From Blakeslea trispora (taxonomy: Eukaryota; Mucoromycota; Mucoromycetes; Mucorales; Choanephoraceae), in contig JAIWNE010000118.1 of assembly GCA_025331445.1 (NCBI GenBank), positions 1 through 64,000 on the forward strand: 64,000 nucleotides of DNA, written 5' to 3'. Of the stretch, positions 48,761 to 60,953 are shown one piece after another. The translations under genes were made by a program, and so were the position numbers. Each line of letters opens with the position of its first letter. Within the stretch, counting starts at the first letter, position 1. The notes under the pieces were generated by a model. It was given only the letters and a program-made list of their open reading frames with translations, was not told the origin of the DNA and ran no database searches.

Positions 48761-50518
48761 TTACAATTCTTTTTCTGATAATTCTAGATGACCTTTGATG
48801 GCTCCACCAACGCTGACACGATCAATTAAGAAAGTATCATGTCCAAACATAGCATCTAGCTCATAATAGGTGACACGATTGTTACCTGCTGCACGAAGAC
48901 ATTCTGCAATTTCTTTCTGTTGCCACACAGGGAAGAGAATGTCTGATTGTACACCTAGCACCAAAGTGGGCATGCTGATTCCGTTCATACCTTCAACTAA
49001 GTCTTGAGTTGCTGGGTCGGAAGACAAAGTAGTCAATCGCTGTTTGCGACTACTGTCTTTGGTTTCGGCCTGAGCTTTATCTTCCTTCCCTTCTAAAGCA
49101 GAAGGAAATCCGGATATAGATCTGCAGGCTTCAGCCATGATACGTGAATCAGTTTCTGTCAAAGAATCTGCTTCTTGGTGTTGCTTCAAGAGTTGTTGGA
49201 TTTTAGGCGAGTTTCGCTCACGCTGTTGTGATAATTTTTCAATTTGCGAGCGAGACATATCAAACATGTCCATTGCTTTTGATATATACAATAGAGAATT
49301 AGGGTCGTATTGGAGGCAGAATCTTTCTCCCTGATGGTCTAAATATGTCTCAATTAAGAAGTCAGGACAAAGAGCAGGCGACTGATTTTCGTTTGCTCTC
49401 TTGCGTCCGAATCGTAGCTCCCATTCAGGGCCTGAGCGATAACTGATTGTAGCAATTTCTCTAGCAAGCTAAGGTATTGTCTCAGAATATATGGCTGGCT
49501 CTTTAGACAACAACATTACCTTCATGCCTACATGAGGAGGTATACCTTTATAATAGAAGCCTTTGTTCCAGTTGGGATCAGCCATGAGCACTTGTCGTTG
49601 AGTGTGACGCAATGCTATGGAATAGGGATGAGATCTTGAACAAGCTGAAATTGAAATAAGTCTTTTCACACGATCAGGAAAGAGTTTGGCAGCTGCAATA
49701 GACTAGTTCATTTTCTTTTTGTGTGAGCTACTCCTTTTCTTTTTTTCTTTCTAAATTCTTTATGCTCACCTGCATTCCACCCATACTGCTTCCAACACTT
49801 GCATGAAGCTTTTCAATACCAAGGTAATCAAGTAGTTTAAATTGTGCACGGATCATATCAAAAATAGTTATAATTGGGAATCGAGTTGCATAGCGCTCCC
49901 CATCCGCAGGATCAATAGAACTAGGACCTGTAGACCCATAACATCCCCCAATGACATTTGTACATATAACGAAAAACTTGTTTGTATCAATGTGTGATCC
50001 TGGACCAATAAAGTCTTCCCACCAACCAGGCTTTGTGTTTTTTTCGTGCGATTTGGCGTGCGAAGAGGCAGATAGACCTGTGTGGATTAGAATAGCGTTG
50101 TCCTTCTTTTCATTCAGCTTTCCCCATGTTTCGTATGCAATGTCAAACTTGGGTAAAATCCCACCATGATCAAGTAAAAAAGGCAAATTGTATTCAAACT
50201 TTTCGTATCCAGTAACGACTTTATCATAACTTGGTTCTGGTCCACTATCTAATTCGAGTGTTCGGGTATTCATCTTGTCAATGCAAGGGAAAGATAAAGG
50301 TGGGTTCGAAGAGGAAGAGGTTTCGTTAGCATTACAGACCGCGTTGCTTGCCTGTCTCTGATGATGTAAGGCGGCTATTTAAAAAAAAGATTTAGCACAC
50401 TATGCATAACTTGTAGCATGAATCTACCTCTTTGAAGAAAAGGAGCTGCAGAGCGAACCAAAACGCTCTTTGTAGAATTAAAGTATACTGCCCTGGTAAG
50501 TGACAGAGTTCTATGCAT
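48761..50518 (-). CDS. MET2: Homoserine O-acetyltransferase
   Basis: Four exons (50518-50428, 50374-49770, 49702-49520, 49468-48761), 528 aa. An alpha/beta hydrolase that acetylates homoserine for methionine synthesis. Motifs: [14 protein letters not shown] (oxyanion region), [17 protein letters not shown], the nucleophile elbow GSSMGGMQ (Ser227), [30 protein letters not shown] with the catalytic Asp, and [10 protein letters not shown] with the catalytic His. A ~60-residue polar insertion rich in Gln, Glu and Lys sits in the lid, as in fungal enzymes. The first ~45 residues are basic and Ser/Ala-rich without acids and may target mitochondria. Succinyltransferase activity cannot be ruled out by motif alone, but fungal MET2 is acetyl-type. 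Confidence 0.93.
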
Positions 50519-52477
50519 AATAGTGTAATTTTAAGTTAAGAAAGAAAGCCAAAAAAAAAAAATAGATTCATCTTTAAAGAAAAAAAAACATCGGAGAAAA
50601 TGACGCCATTTTAAAGTCGATCTTATTGGATTACACTGGTAGATAATGCTAAACAGCGCACTGACTTGATTACAAATCTGAATACCCAGACCTGAAGTCG
50701 TTTTTTGTAATTGCGCGAACTGATAGAGCCATTGGTCTAGTAGACATCAAGATGGTTATATATACATTGGCATGAAACAAACGACAGACATATGAAAACA
50801 GTTAAAGATTGCTTTACAAATGTTTAAGTGGGAATAAATACTCTAGACGTTGGATATTTGTAAGGGTAGATGAGAATATCAAATCCACTTTGCAAGAATT
50901 ATGTAAACCTCCATATCATGCCAGTCAACAATTAATTTTTCTATACAAGTTGTTGGTCTCTTGTCAGTATAAGTACCATGAAATTGAAACAACCAAATGA
51001 CACCTGTACTTTTTGATTAGATCACATTACTATACAACTAATACTAGCTGTTTAGAAATCGGTCAAATATTTGACGCATTAAATTGTTTTCAATATGTAG
51101 ATCCAATGTACAACAATCATACTTTTATCCATTGCTGTGTATTCTATGCAGCTTGGCGCTAAACTTGAATTTTACGAGTACTTGATGAACAGACATGCTA
51201 GCATAAATCAATAAGGATTTGTCCTTTCCTATCATTGGACTTTACATGTAACCAAACACTCACTTGTATTGTACAGATAAAGCGGCTTTCCGGGAAAGCA
51301 GATTTCAAAGCAACCAATTGTGATAGAAAGCATGGCTGCAATGTATTCAATGAATCAATAACAAAAAACGTCAACCAGGTCGAAGAAAAATTGTTTTGTT
51401 TAACTATATGCTTTATAACAACATGTCGATTGCTTGTAGCAACTGATTATATCAACTTACCTCCTGAGTATACTAGGTGTTGCGATTACTAATCTGACCT
51501 CTGAATTTGTTGTTTTTGAGATGGTAACTGTATACAACAATGACAAAACTTGATAGAAAGGTAACAGGTCTTTAGTATATAATACTTGTCATTAGCCGCA
51601 TTTTGTTCTTATTCTTTATTAATTAGTTGTTGATGACAAACAGCTTTCAACACTAGTAAGTCAATTGACAAGAAATGGATTACAGATCTCTAGTGTAAGA
51701 CAACATTACTTTAGCAAAAGAATAAGATAGATCATCATAACTTTTATTTCCAAATCAGAGAGATGCTTGATGTACTGTTAAAGCAGACACTCAATTATGA
51801 TTTAAATCAAATCTTTTGCTTTTAGTTTGATAGAAGCTCTTTTCATTCATATTTGTTTCTTTATGCATTAAAGCAGATTTTTTTTTAGCTCTGTGCTTTG
51901 TGTCAAATATCATTCTTGCGATAGGGTGAGAACTTGAGTATGTGAGCTTTCTTAGTACCTAACTATTTCCTTTTGTTATCGAATTTAAGCCTGCTTTCAA
52001 ATTTAGCATCTACTATGTTTGACAAGTTGCTTCTATCTCTTATTGTATACTAATCATATACAAATCTTTCTTTGACTTTTCATTTCATAATGTTAGAATA
52101 TTTCCTAACAAACCATATACACAATGGCTGCTAAAGCGAGATTTGAAAGTCCAATCTAACTTCTTAGAATCCCATATGACGTTCTTGAAATTCTAGCTAT
52201 ATAATAAGAAATAACTTTTTTGATTTTTATCTGACTCTCATATGCTTGAGTTGTTCTGCACAGTTTTATGCGTTAATAGGTATATTGTACTGTTATAACT
52301 TTTCATTGTAAATTTGTACTTTATCATCTCTCAAGATTTACTACTTAGACAACGTAATAATTATTACTTGCACCCTTGCTTTGTTAAATCTCTTTCATTA
52401 GTTAGTACAAAAAATCAGCCTGTGTTCTGCAAAAGATAAATCGACATGTAACATCTTGATCCTCTGAGAAAAAATAG
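50519..52477. other. Intergenic upstream of MET2
   Basis: Nearly 2 kb before the tRNA gene. AT-rich; frames of up to 85 codons (for example 51235-51492) show no motif or codon bias. The first few hundred bases should hold the MET2 promoter. Confidence 0.55.
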
Positions 52478-52560
52478 TGAAGAGAGTGGGATTTGAACCC
52501 ACGCCTCCGAAGAGATCACGACCTTAACGTGACGCCTTAGACCAACTCGGCCATCTCTCC
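52478..52560 (-). tRNA. tRNA-Leu (anticodon AAG)
   Basis: 83 nt on the minus strand. Acceptor stem GGAGAGA pairs with TCTCTTC (one G-U) and the discriminator is A. The D arm is TGGCCGAGTTGGTCTAAGGC. The anticodon stem TCACG/CGTGA closes the loop TTAAGGT, whose middle bases AAG read CUU-type Leu codons. A long variable arm (class II) built on GATCTCTTCGGAGG follows, and the T arm GTGGG-TTCAAAT-CCCAC is complete. No intron. Class II shape plus anticodon make Leu the clear call. Confidence 0.95.
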
Positions 52561-54181
52561 ACATTTTTTTGTTGACATTAAGTTATTATATGTTTATTAT
52601 CCAAATTTAATAATCCGGCAAAGGTGCGGGCCGGATTTAGCACATGTGCGGGGTCCAACCCGGATTCTTGACCTTTTCTACTGTATGGAGCTCAATGACC
52701 TTTAAATTATGCTGTATCCAACAGCTGTCTAACAGTTTTAACAGCTCTCTAACAACTGATTTGCCCTTAACAGATCGAAAGCTTTGAAAAGCTAAAAGTT
52801 ATTAAAAAAAACGAAAAAAAAAGTAAAAACGAGGAAAGGTATGAAGCATTGATGTGGCAAAAAGAGCCATTGCTATGTTGGAGAATCTGGCGTTGTATAT
52901 ATAACAGTTGTAGTGCGAATATCTTTTAATCACTTGCTGAATGCAGGAAGAGGATTCGATATATAACAACACTTGAAGTATTTTTTAAAGCAATTCATTT
53001 TTCCTAATTCAAATTGATAATGACTATACACAAGCAAAATATTAAAATACTCTATGTCCTCCTAAGCTGATCTGAGCACAGTTGAGTCTCAACAATAACA
53101 ATAGAGCTACATGAAAAACCAAACGAGTCATCAATAGCCTCATAAATAGTATCAGTTTCAGTAGACTCTCACTCAGTAAAATATCCAAATGTAAGTCAAT
53201 AACATTCTCAATATGCAGAATCAGATTTAACCACCTCCATAACACCATTTGCCAACATAAGTCCTACAAGAACAAAAGAATCACAAGAGCAATACAATCA
53301 TACAAACAATTAAACTAATTTAGTAAAAAAAAAAATGTAAATGAGATAAGCAGTGATTCATAGAAAGCGCATAATAGTCTATGAAATCTCTTCTCGGTTC
53401 TCTCGATTGCTATTGAAAATGAAACATCTACAAACATCCTTAAAGTGCTTAACATCGATTTGTTATTCTTGCGAACAAACAGCTTTTAGGAATAGTACAC
53501 AAAAGGTAATTGCTCACTAAAGTTTCTCCCTTCATGCCTAGAAGACCCAGTGTAATACCTTAGATTGTAATGATTTACATTCGAGATAGAAATCAGAAAG
53601 ACAAAGATAAGCATAAAAAATCAAATCATTTATTGACAAAGAGCAGATTGAGTGTGAAATTTAAACGAGTCTTCTATTCAAGATCTGACAAAGAACAATG
53701 ACAGAAGACCGCTAGTCAAAGCCTTGTTGCAAGTACCTTGGGCTTTCATAGTCAGTAAATGTCAGGATTTTATGTAGTAACATATATACTTCATTTCTTG
53801 AAGGATTCATGTTGGGAGGCGACTATATACTTCACCTTGATTGTTGTTTATTAACAGTCTAGGTTTTCCTGGAGACAACTTTCAAATGTGTATCAAATAC
53901 TTTCTTCCTTTACGCAATATCTGAGACTTATAACCTTTACTTGTTTTTGCAGAAAGTTTGTGCTTAACTTTTATTGTTTGTCTATGCTTAATGGCATCCA
54001 AGATGTTAGCCTGACTCTATTGAAGCAAAGAAGAAGCATGCCAATTATTAAGATCATAATTGCTTGCTTGGTATTGAGGTTTGGGGATCCTTTTTTTTTT
54101 ATTTCCATGCATTGCTGACAGATTAACTTGACAGTGCTTAAACTTTTCTTTTTCTCTCTCTTTTTTTTTATTGAACAGAAA
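52561..54181. other. Intergenic with a GC-rich island beside the tRNA
   Basis: 1.6 kb. The first part (52609-52680) is a compact GC-rich patch with several CCGG/CCCGG words in otherwise AT-rich DNA. The rest shows only short frames. No gene is supported. Confidence 0.55.
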
Positions 54182-55171
54182 ATGGCATCCATCAATGTCA
54201 GAGAAGCAGTTGTAGATCGCAAGCAAAACAAAGCTACGCCTCCTAATCCTAAGAAGACTAAACTCCAGTTTGACTACTCACCTAGTTCTGATGGTATTGA
54301 CTTGAATCTTTTGATTCTGTTTCACGGTTTAGGTGAGATCTCGACATCGCCCAACATAGTGTAAAGACAAACTAAGCTAATCTATTAGGCGATTCAAAGG
54401 GACCTTTTGCTCGTCTAGGCCAGCAACTTAAATTGCCTCAAACAGCTACACTTTCTATTCAAGCACCAGAGCCTGTTCCTTATCTTGATGGTTGCTTTCA
54501 ATGGTTTCCTAGCTTTGATTTTTTGACAGGCGATTGTAAGGGCTTCTTTTGAAATTTTTACCTTTCCTGAAGTCTAACTCACTTATTGTTGTTGTTTTAG
54601 TACTGACTCCTGCTAATCCTGAGAGATTGAAAGGCTTGATGCGCACACGTCAATTGATATATGAATTATTACAACATTTGATCAACGATTGTGGATTTCA
54701 GCCTCCTAACATCTTTCTCTTTGGGTTTTCGCAAGGTGGTACTGTAGCTCTAGATACTGCTTTGCTCGGAAAAGTCAGAAATCTAGGCGGGGTCGTCAGT
54801 ATCAGTGGCTATTTACTTGAAGAGCAGCGTGCAGATCAAAAGTTGGGTGATGGGTATGCAGGCTATATCTTGGTCACGCAAGGAGAAAAGGATAAGACTA
54901 TAGGCAGCCGAGGCGAAGCAGAAAAAAGAGTAAGGTATCATTTGATTATCCAACAACACGCTTTATCTCACCTATTTATTAGTTCAAAGCTATAGAGAGA
55001 CTGTGTGCTCTTTCTGCTGATATAACTCAGATCTTCATCACTAACAAAGACCATACAATGCCAGCCTCAGAAAGAGAATGGCGTCTTATTCATACATTCT
55101 TTGGCAAAAACATGCCCAGAAGAAACATTGAGTTAGAAAACATGTCTGATGTTTATTTGGTCAATCAATAA
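54182..55171 (+). CDS. Phospholipase/carboxylesterase family hydrolase (acyl-protein thioesterase-like)
   Basis: Four exons (54182-54332, 54389-54535, 54601-54929, 54983-55171), 271 aa. The alpha/beta hydrolase core has LLILFHGLGDSKGPFARLG (oxyanion loop HGLGDS-like), FQWFPSFDF, the nucleophile motif LFGFSQGGTVAL (Ser143), LVTQGEKDKTIG with a candidate catalytic Asp, and TNKDHTMP with His233. This is the PF02230 layout of acyl-protein thioesterases and carboxylesterases, which remove fatty-acyl groups from protein cysteines or small esters. A ~35-residue Lys/Pro-rich N-terminus precedes the fold. The intron at 54930 was placed at GTAAGG, the only donor giving an open last exon. The stop codon overlaps the end of the convergent oxidase gene. 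Confidence 0.85.
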
Positions 55172-57061
55172 GAGCCCCAGCCATCACCAAATGGTTGACA
55201 TTGCTTAGATGTAGTTGAACACCATTTTTCATATAATAATCTTGCTGCGTTCTTGCCTGATATTGTTTGCGTTTCCATTGTCTTTTTATTTTTATAAAAA
55301 AAAACAAAGAATAGGGGTCAGTACGGTTGAAGTAGTACCTGCTCTATAGACACTTACTGAAATAAAGTTTTCAAAAGCACTTGCATAGATAATACCAGAG
55401 CTATCATGTTCATTCGCTTTGAGTACAAAAGAAGGGAAGGAGTCGACTTCTGTTACGGGTTGAAGGTTAGGGAAAGCATGCCAAGCTTTGTGATATGTCC
55501 AGCTTCTGTTAAGAAACAGTTGATCCAAGAGCTCATCTGTCAGTTTATGAGGCGAAAATATCTTGATCACATCTTCACCATTATCTAATGATCGATGTAC
55601 TGAAAATGTATCAAAAGGTGCTTTACCGTCTTTAAATTGGTCAGCTTGTAACTAAGTGTTAGATTTCTGTAATTCTCTTTTTTTTTTGTTCTCTCTAGAT
55701 GGTTATGTAGCTTACTTAGAGGTTCGCCTGTTGTAACCACAAAAGAAGGCATTGTTTGCGCTGTTCTTCCAAAATAAGAATGGTTAGGGTGTCCTGCTAC
55801 TATGGCAACATGGACAACATGATAGTTTCGGCGCTCATGCTTAGTAGGAAACGTGAGTTTGATGCCTGAATATTTAAGGGGAGTAGCAATCACAACATCA
55901 TCAAAAGTCCATTTTGATCCATTTTCTGCTTCAACTACAAAGCGAGGGATCAATTGACCATAAGGATCCACTTCAGTAATATTATAGATAGTGGTCACTT
56001 TTGTATTTAGCTGTAATTTAGCTTTTGATCGGTCAGCAAACTCTTCAAACACACGATAGTTTCCTTCTTCTACTGCCCATGTACCACGACTTGCTTCCAT
56101 TGATACCTAAAATTCAAAGCAACTCAATCCTTATCTCTTTTCATGAAAAACACAATACAAACATACCATGACAGTTAATGCATGAAGCGCGTTCAAATCT
56201 TGACAATAGTTGCCTCGTGTAGCAGACTGAAGGATTTCGTGTGTGAAGCGTTGATTGATACCAAGTTTTTCCAAGTAGGCTTCTGCAGTCATATTTAACA
56301 GACTTTCATAGTCTAATTTAGCTACAATCTCAGAAACGCTTTCAAATCCATGATCTGAAGCTTCATAGAACTTCATGAAACGTTGAACCACTTGTCTCTG
56401 TTGGGCTTGAAACTGGATATAGATCATTAGAAAGAGCAAAGATTTTCCTGCTATCATAGCACTACCTTGAAAGGCGTGAGTCCATAACGCCATAATGCCT
56501 TCGCATTATCCCAATAACTGTCTGACTCTTCAAATAGAAATTCGTTGCCATTCCATATACCTAGTCCAGGTCGTCCTGTATCCACCTGTTTCTTCTGAGT
56601 CATCGGTGTTACCTTTTTGAGACCAAAGACTTCGGTTGCCTTGATAAGATTCTTGTTGGCATCTACAAAGATAGATGCACCCAACTCAAGGGAACCAAAA
56701 CGAGATGCGTCATCCTTAATTGGAACAGTTGTGCTACGACCGCCTAGATAAGAGTTACGGTCAAAGATTGTCATAGAAAGTTGTATAGGACTGTTATTGG
56801 ATGAAAACACATTATTTAACCAAAATGCAGTGGAAGTACCAGCAGCCCCACCACCTTGAGATTGAGATTGAGAGGAAGTGAAAAGAAATTAAGTACACAC
56901 GTATGTATAGCTTATTTTAAATGATTGATAGGTTGCTTACCAATAATAGCAACTGATTTAGTTAAAGGAACCTGCTCTTGCTGAAAAACATGCTGATAAT
57001 CATGGTTTACATGTGCAACTGTGATCAATGGTAGACAAGATAAAAGAAATAGATGTTTCAT
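55165..57061 (-). CDS. Prenylcysteine oxidase-like flavoprotein
   Basis: Six exons (57061-56941, 56854-56466, 56412-56167, 56106-55716, 55644-55358, 55281-55165), 516 aa. A signal peptide (MKHLFLLSCLPLITVAH) precedes the FAD-binding SVAIIGGGAAGTSTAFWL, split by intron 1. Then come DRNSYLGGRSTT, GSLELGASIFVDANKNLI and SATRGNYCQDLNALHALTVMVSMEASRGTWAVEEGNYRVFEEF (in parts), all typical of PCYOX1. The tail ends TISGKNAARLL...GDGWGSY. The enzyme cleaves the thioether of prenylcysteine released by breakdown of prenylated proteins; a lysosomal or secreted location fits the signal peptide. The exon 5 acceptor (ACAAG before 55644) is weaker than a nearby TTAG but is the one that keeps the frame. Confidence 0.88.
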
Positions 57062-57277
57062 GGAAAAGAAAACTTTGATAAAAAAAAAAGAAAGAAGAAA
57101 AATTAGCCTTTTTTTTTTTGCAGATGAATGCTTGTTTTATGCACTCATTTTGTACAACCACACACATTTAAACGAAAAATAAATAAATAGAACAGAGCCA
57201 GTGAGAAAAAAAAAACTTGGCCTGTGTCTACAACTTTCTTTAGGTAATAAATTTCTAATTTTTTTTTATGCTAATCC

Positions 57278-58881
57278 TTAAATCAAGCCATTGACACCAT
57301 CTAACGAAAAGAAAAAGGTGACATCTATGTTAGTATGATATTGAATGACTAGATTTCAAGTGGTTTACCTTCCATTCCATTAACAGCATGGAATACATAT
57401 CCCATAACATGAGCAGCCAATTGCATACTAAAACCTCGGTAAAGTCCTCGAATACCCCAAGCACTGCTTGTAGCTTCCTTCTTGGGTTTAGCGTTGAACA
57501 AATCGGCATCACTTTCTTCGCTACTGGATGAAGTCCAGCTCTTTGCAGCCCTCTTCTTTTTCTTGCTGTCTCTTCTTTTTTCCCTCGTACCTTCTTCTTT
57601 CATTGTCTTGTAGAGAGCATCTAACAAACCACGATAGGGTTGAGGTCTAAGTGCAACAGCTGTCTTAAAGTGAGCACCATGAGGTACTTGGCAATGAAGA
57701 CGCTTGCGAATCGTTTCTAGAGGAAGCATCAACAAAAGACCACATGTACTTAAGGCGAGCTCTGCAATGCCATATGAAATAGGCGAATCAGCAGCAGTGA
57801 TGTGCAGCAGTCGAGTGATCAATAAGGGTGTACTACAAGCCAAAAGAGGTGTGATAGTGTGATAGAGAACAGTAGGAATTAAGTTCTTGCTAAGGTAGAT
57901 ACCACCAAGACCACCTTCTTCCGAAAGCATCAATCTCAGTGCATGGAAGGGACCCTGATATTTCTTACAAAGGGGCGAAGCCGATTGGACCACCAACCGG
58001 GTACGAATGATTTCAAGTGGACTCAGCAAGACGCCGACCACCACATGGGAGAACACCATCGTAGCCATGTTTGGTGTGACATTGTCAAGATGTAGAAGTG
58101 GTATAGTATCATCATAGAGACCAAATATATCGTTCAGACTACTCTCTAAAGCAGGTCGTAATACAGCACGCAACATTTCATAAAGCCAAGTCACTCGCTG
58201 ACCTAGGGACACCATGTTTAAATAATAAGTCTTTACTCTATCCCCCTCCCCTCCTTTTTTACTAAGACCATTCTCACCTTTAAATAAAGAAGCCCAACCT
58301 TCAGTGGATTGTTTGATGATAGAGTTCAAGATCTCAAGAACGCCTCCTCCCTCCATAGGAGCCATTTGATGCACAGGTCGATTTTTATCGTCATATACAC
58401 TAACACTTGTCATCATGCTTGAACTATCTGATCGGAAGCGTGATATATCTAAAGAGGCAGGGCGACGAAAGAAACCTTCATCATCGTCTGTATCAGAATC
58501 GGCCTCAAATGTATGATTCTACAGCATGTCAATAAATAGAGTATAGGTATTCGAGTTGCTACCTACTGAAGACGAAGAATGGGATAGGTTTGTAGGTTCT
58601 GTCGAGTGCGAAGGAAATCCGAGAACTTCAACATCTTGATGAGGGGAATATTGCACTTGAAGTAAGGTAGTGCCTACTTCAAAAGGACTGGTCAACATGG
58701 TGATGAAGTATTTATGAACTGCGAAACTAGCTACTTTGCCAGTCCAACTCTTGAAAGCATGGTCATGTTCGTCAAGAAGAGGAGGCAAAGTGTCTTGGGA
58801 AGATAAAGAGGTATAATTGCGATGTGACTGCAATCCTGGTGTATAATAAGGTCGGTGCGGGTTGACCTTGTAAGAAGACAT
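57278..58881 (-). CDS. UGO1: UGO1/SLC25A46-like mitochondrial outer-membrane carrier protein
   Basis: Four exons (58881-58567, 58518-58278, 58202-57369, 57300-57278), 470 aa. A divergent mitochondrial-carrier fold: SPFEVGTTLLQVQ near the N-terminus, GWASLFKGQRVTWLYEML, VVVGVLLSPLEIIRTRLVVQS with the carrier PxE(x)xRTR signature, LLMLPLETIRKRLHCQ, and GLYRGFSMQLAAHVMGYVFHAVNGM. Signature prolines are partly degenerate, as in Ugo1 and SLC25A46, which act in mitochondrial fusion and lipid handling rather than solute transport. A Lys/Ser-rich insert (REKRRDSKKKKRAAKSW) lies in the last loop. The 75-bp second intron is an in-frame stop-free multiple of three. The final exon codes for seven residues only. 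Confidence 0.82.
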
Positions 58882-59549
58882 GGTTTATTTACATAAAAAT
58901 ACAACAACAACGAAAAAAAAGAGAAAGAAAGTGTTTTGCACTATGAAAAATCAAGTCTTTTTTTTTTGAGTCAGCCAATTAGCATGTTTAATTTTTTTTT
59001 ATCTTGTTGGGTTTACCTAGTGTACTTGATTGCTGTAAAACTCAGTGTTTTCTCTCTAAATCGTACTTTTTGTATTAGCGAGAACACAGCATGCCAACCA
59101 TAAGCATGAGTTACCTATAGCGCTTTAAGTAGTTTGCAAATGATGGCTTTGTTCATTGTGATATATATGTTGTGCAGACTCAGTTTATTTAACACGGCTG
59201 TCATTTTGCGCAATGCAACAAACAAACGAATTGAGTGGCCTGAGCTGATTTGTACTTGACAGGTACACCTGAGTCATTTCCGGAGATGTGTAATAATGTC
59301 TTCTTTTTTCCTCTTTATAGTAACTAAACTCAGTATCTTTTACATCTCTTAGCAAATTCACTAGAGTAAATCATGACAGTGTAGATTGAAAGGTTATGAT
59401 TGTCCCTCCCTTTCCAACAATAAATAAAAAGTAGCTATTGAAATACCTCTTTTTGGTTTTTTTCTGGTCTGTTTGAATAGTTTGAATTTATGTATAGATT
59501 AAAAAAAAAGAGAGAGAGAGAGAGAGGAAAAAGAGAGGTTTTGCTAGAC
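58882..59549. other. Intergenic upstream of the UGO1-like gene
   Basis: 668 bp between the UGO1-like start and the 3' end of the Tra2-like gene. A GA-repeat (59508-59528) lies just after the Tra2-like stop. No gene is supported. Confidence 0.6.
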
Positions 59550-60717
59550 TTAATAAGGTGAGCGAGTACGAGGAGGATAGGGATCATATCTGGGTGGTGG
59601 GGGACGACGCTCATAACGATCATGATAACGGTCATAGCGGTCATAACGATCGTAGCGGTCATAACGGTCGTATCTGTCTCTTTCATAACGATCGTATCTA
59701 GGAGGATCATAGCGATCAATGTAAGATCTCTCATAGTAACGGTCGTATCTAGGGTCACCACGAGGAGGTCTGTGATCTCTTCTTTCTCTGGCTATAGATA
59801 TTCGAGTAAGTTACCGGATTCTCCTTTTTTTTAGATGCAAAACAACTTACGTCCTCCACGCTTAGGGGGACCATAATAGCGACCAGGAGTAGGTGTTCTT
59901 GGTCTGGATCGCTTAGCCTGAGAAAAAAAAAGGATGGTAAGTTAAGTGCTGACGATAAACTGAATAGCGTATTACCTTTTCAACTGTAACTACACGACCA
60001 TCTACTTCAGTGCCTGTAATACCAGTGATGGCTCTATCGGCATCTTCAGCATTGGCCATACGAATGAAACCAAAACCACGAGATTCGCGTGTATGAGGAT
60101 CATACATAATCTCTGCTTTATGAACCTTTTATAAATCAAAAGGATGTTTTGAGTCAAAAAAAAACTCAATATGCTGATGGTTTGTCTTTATGTGTTTACC
60201 TTGCCATATTTGGTGAACAAATCTTCCAGGTCAGTACTGTTGGTTCTGATAGAGAGGCCTGTGATAAACAAGTTGTCTCCTGGGTTGATGTCTTCATCGT
60301 CGCGACTATAGAATGGAGAAGAAGAGATGGATGATTAAGGGTGTCAAATTTTTTTGTGAGCGTGAATGAGTGATTATTGTGATCATTAATGGCTGAAAAA
60401 AGTTGATAATAATAATAATATATATATATGTTCATATATACATATATATTCATGTAAAAAAAATGATGCTGTAGTGCTGTGCTTACATTGGTTCTCTTGA
60501 GCGAGAACGACTTCTGTATCGATGGTCGCTGTGGTCGCGTCCTGGGGAACGAGAGCGAGAACGACTGCGAGAGCGGCGTCCTCTTTCATCTGAAACGCGT
60601 TGGTCAACTAGATGTGGTGTAAGTATAAGAGTGAAGAGAGAGCGAGATGAAGAGGGGAGGGTGTAAAGCCGTGCGCTCAAGTCAGCTGTGATTACCTGTG
60701 TTGTCGATTTCACTCAT
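59550..60717 (-). CDS. Tra2-like SR-type splicing regulator with one RRM
   Basis: Six exons (60717-60696, 60607-60487, 60305-60200, 60125-59976, 59917-59851, 59791-59550), 235 aa. An N-terminal Arg/Ser stretch (GRRSRSRSRSRSPGRD, YRSRSRSRE) leads to an RRM with RNP2 NLFITGLS and RNP1 RGFGFIRM, plus the Tra2-type linker KRSRPRTPTPGRYYGPP. The C-terminal tail is a series of RYDRY/DRYDR repeats. Transformer-2 proteins bind purine-rich exonic enhancers and promote exon inclusion. The first exon is 22 nt. Intron 2 (60486-60306) contains a long AT microsatellite. An overlapping frame through exon 6 is a by-product of the repeats. Confidence 0.92.
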
Positions 60718-60953
60718 CTTGTTGGCTTTCTTTTTTTTTTAGTGAGAAAAAAAAATTAAGGGGGAAAAAGATTGAGAAGAAAAAAATAAAAGAAAGAGAG
60801 AGAAAAAGCTTAGAAACAAAAACAAAGAATGAAAGACTCCTAATGTTGAAAAGTAAAAATGTCTACGTCACTCAAAAACGTATCCGCCCTCAAAAATAAT
60901 TAAAATGGGACTGCTTATCTTCTTTTTGGCTTAATGAAAGACCCGCTTCTAAT

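Noticed and set aside
51235..51492. 85-codon frame upstream of the tRNA gene
   Set aside because: Composition typical of random AT-rich DNA and no recognisable domain.
59435..59761. 108-codon frame with Met/Thr repeats over the Tra2-like last exon
   Set aside because: Alternative frame of the RYDRY repeats; the real frame continues the RRM exons with proper splicing.
60410..60450. AT-rich microsatellite that might be an origin or hairpin element
   Set aside because: It lies within intron 2 of the Tra2-like gene and is a simple TAA/TA repeat; no other origin features.
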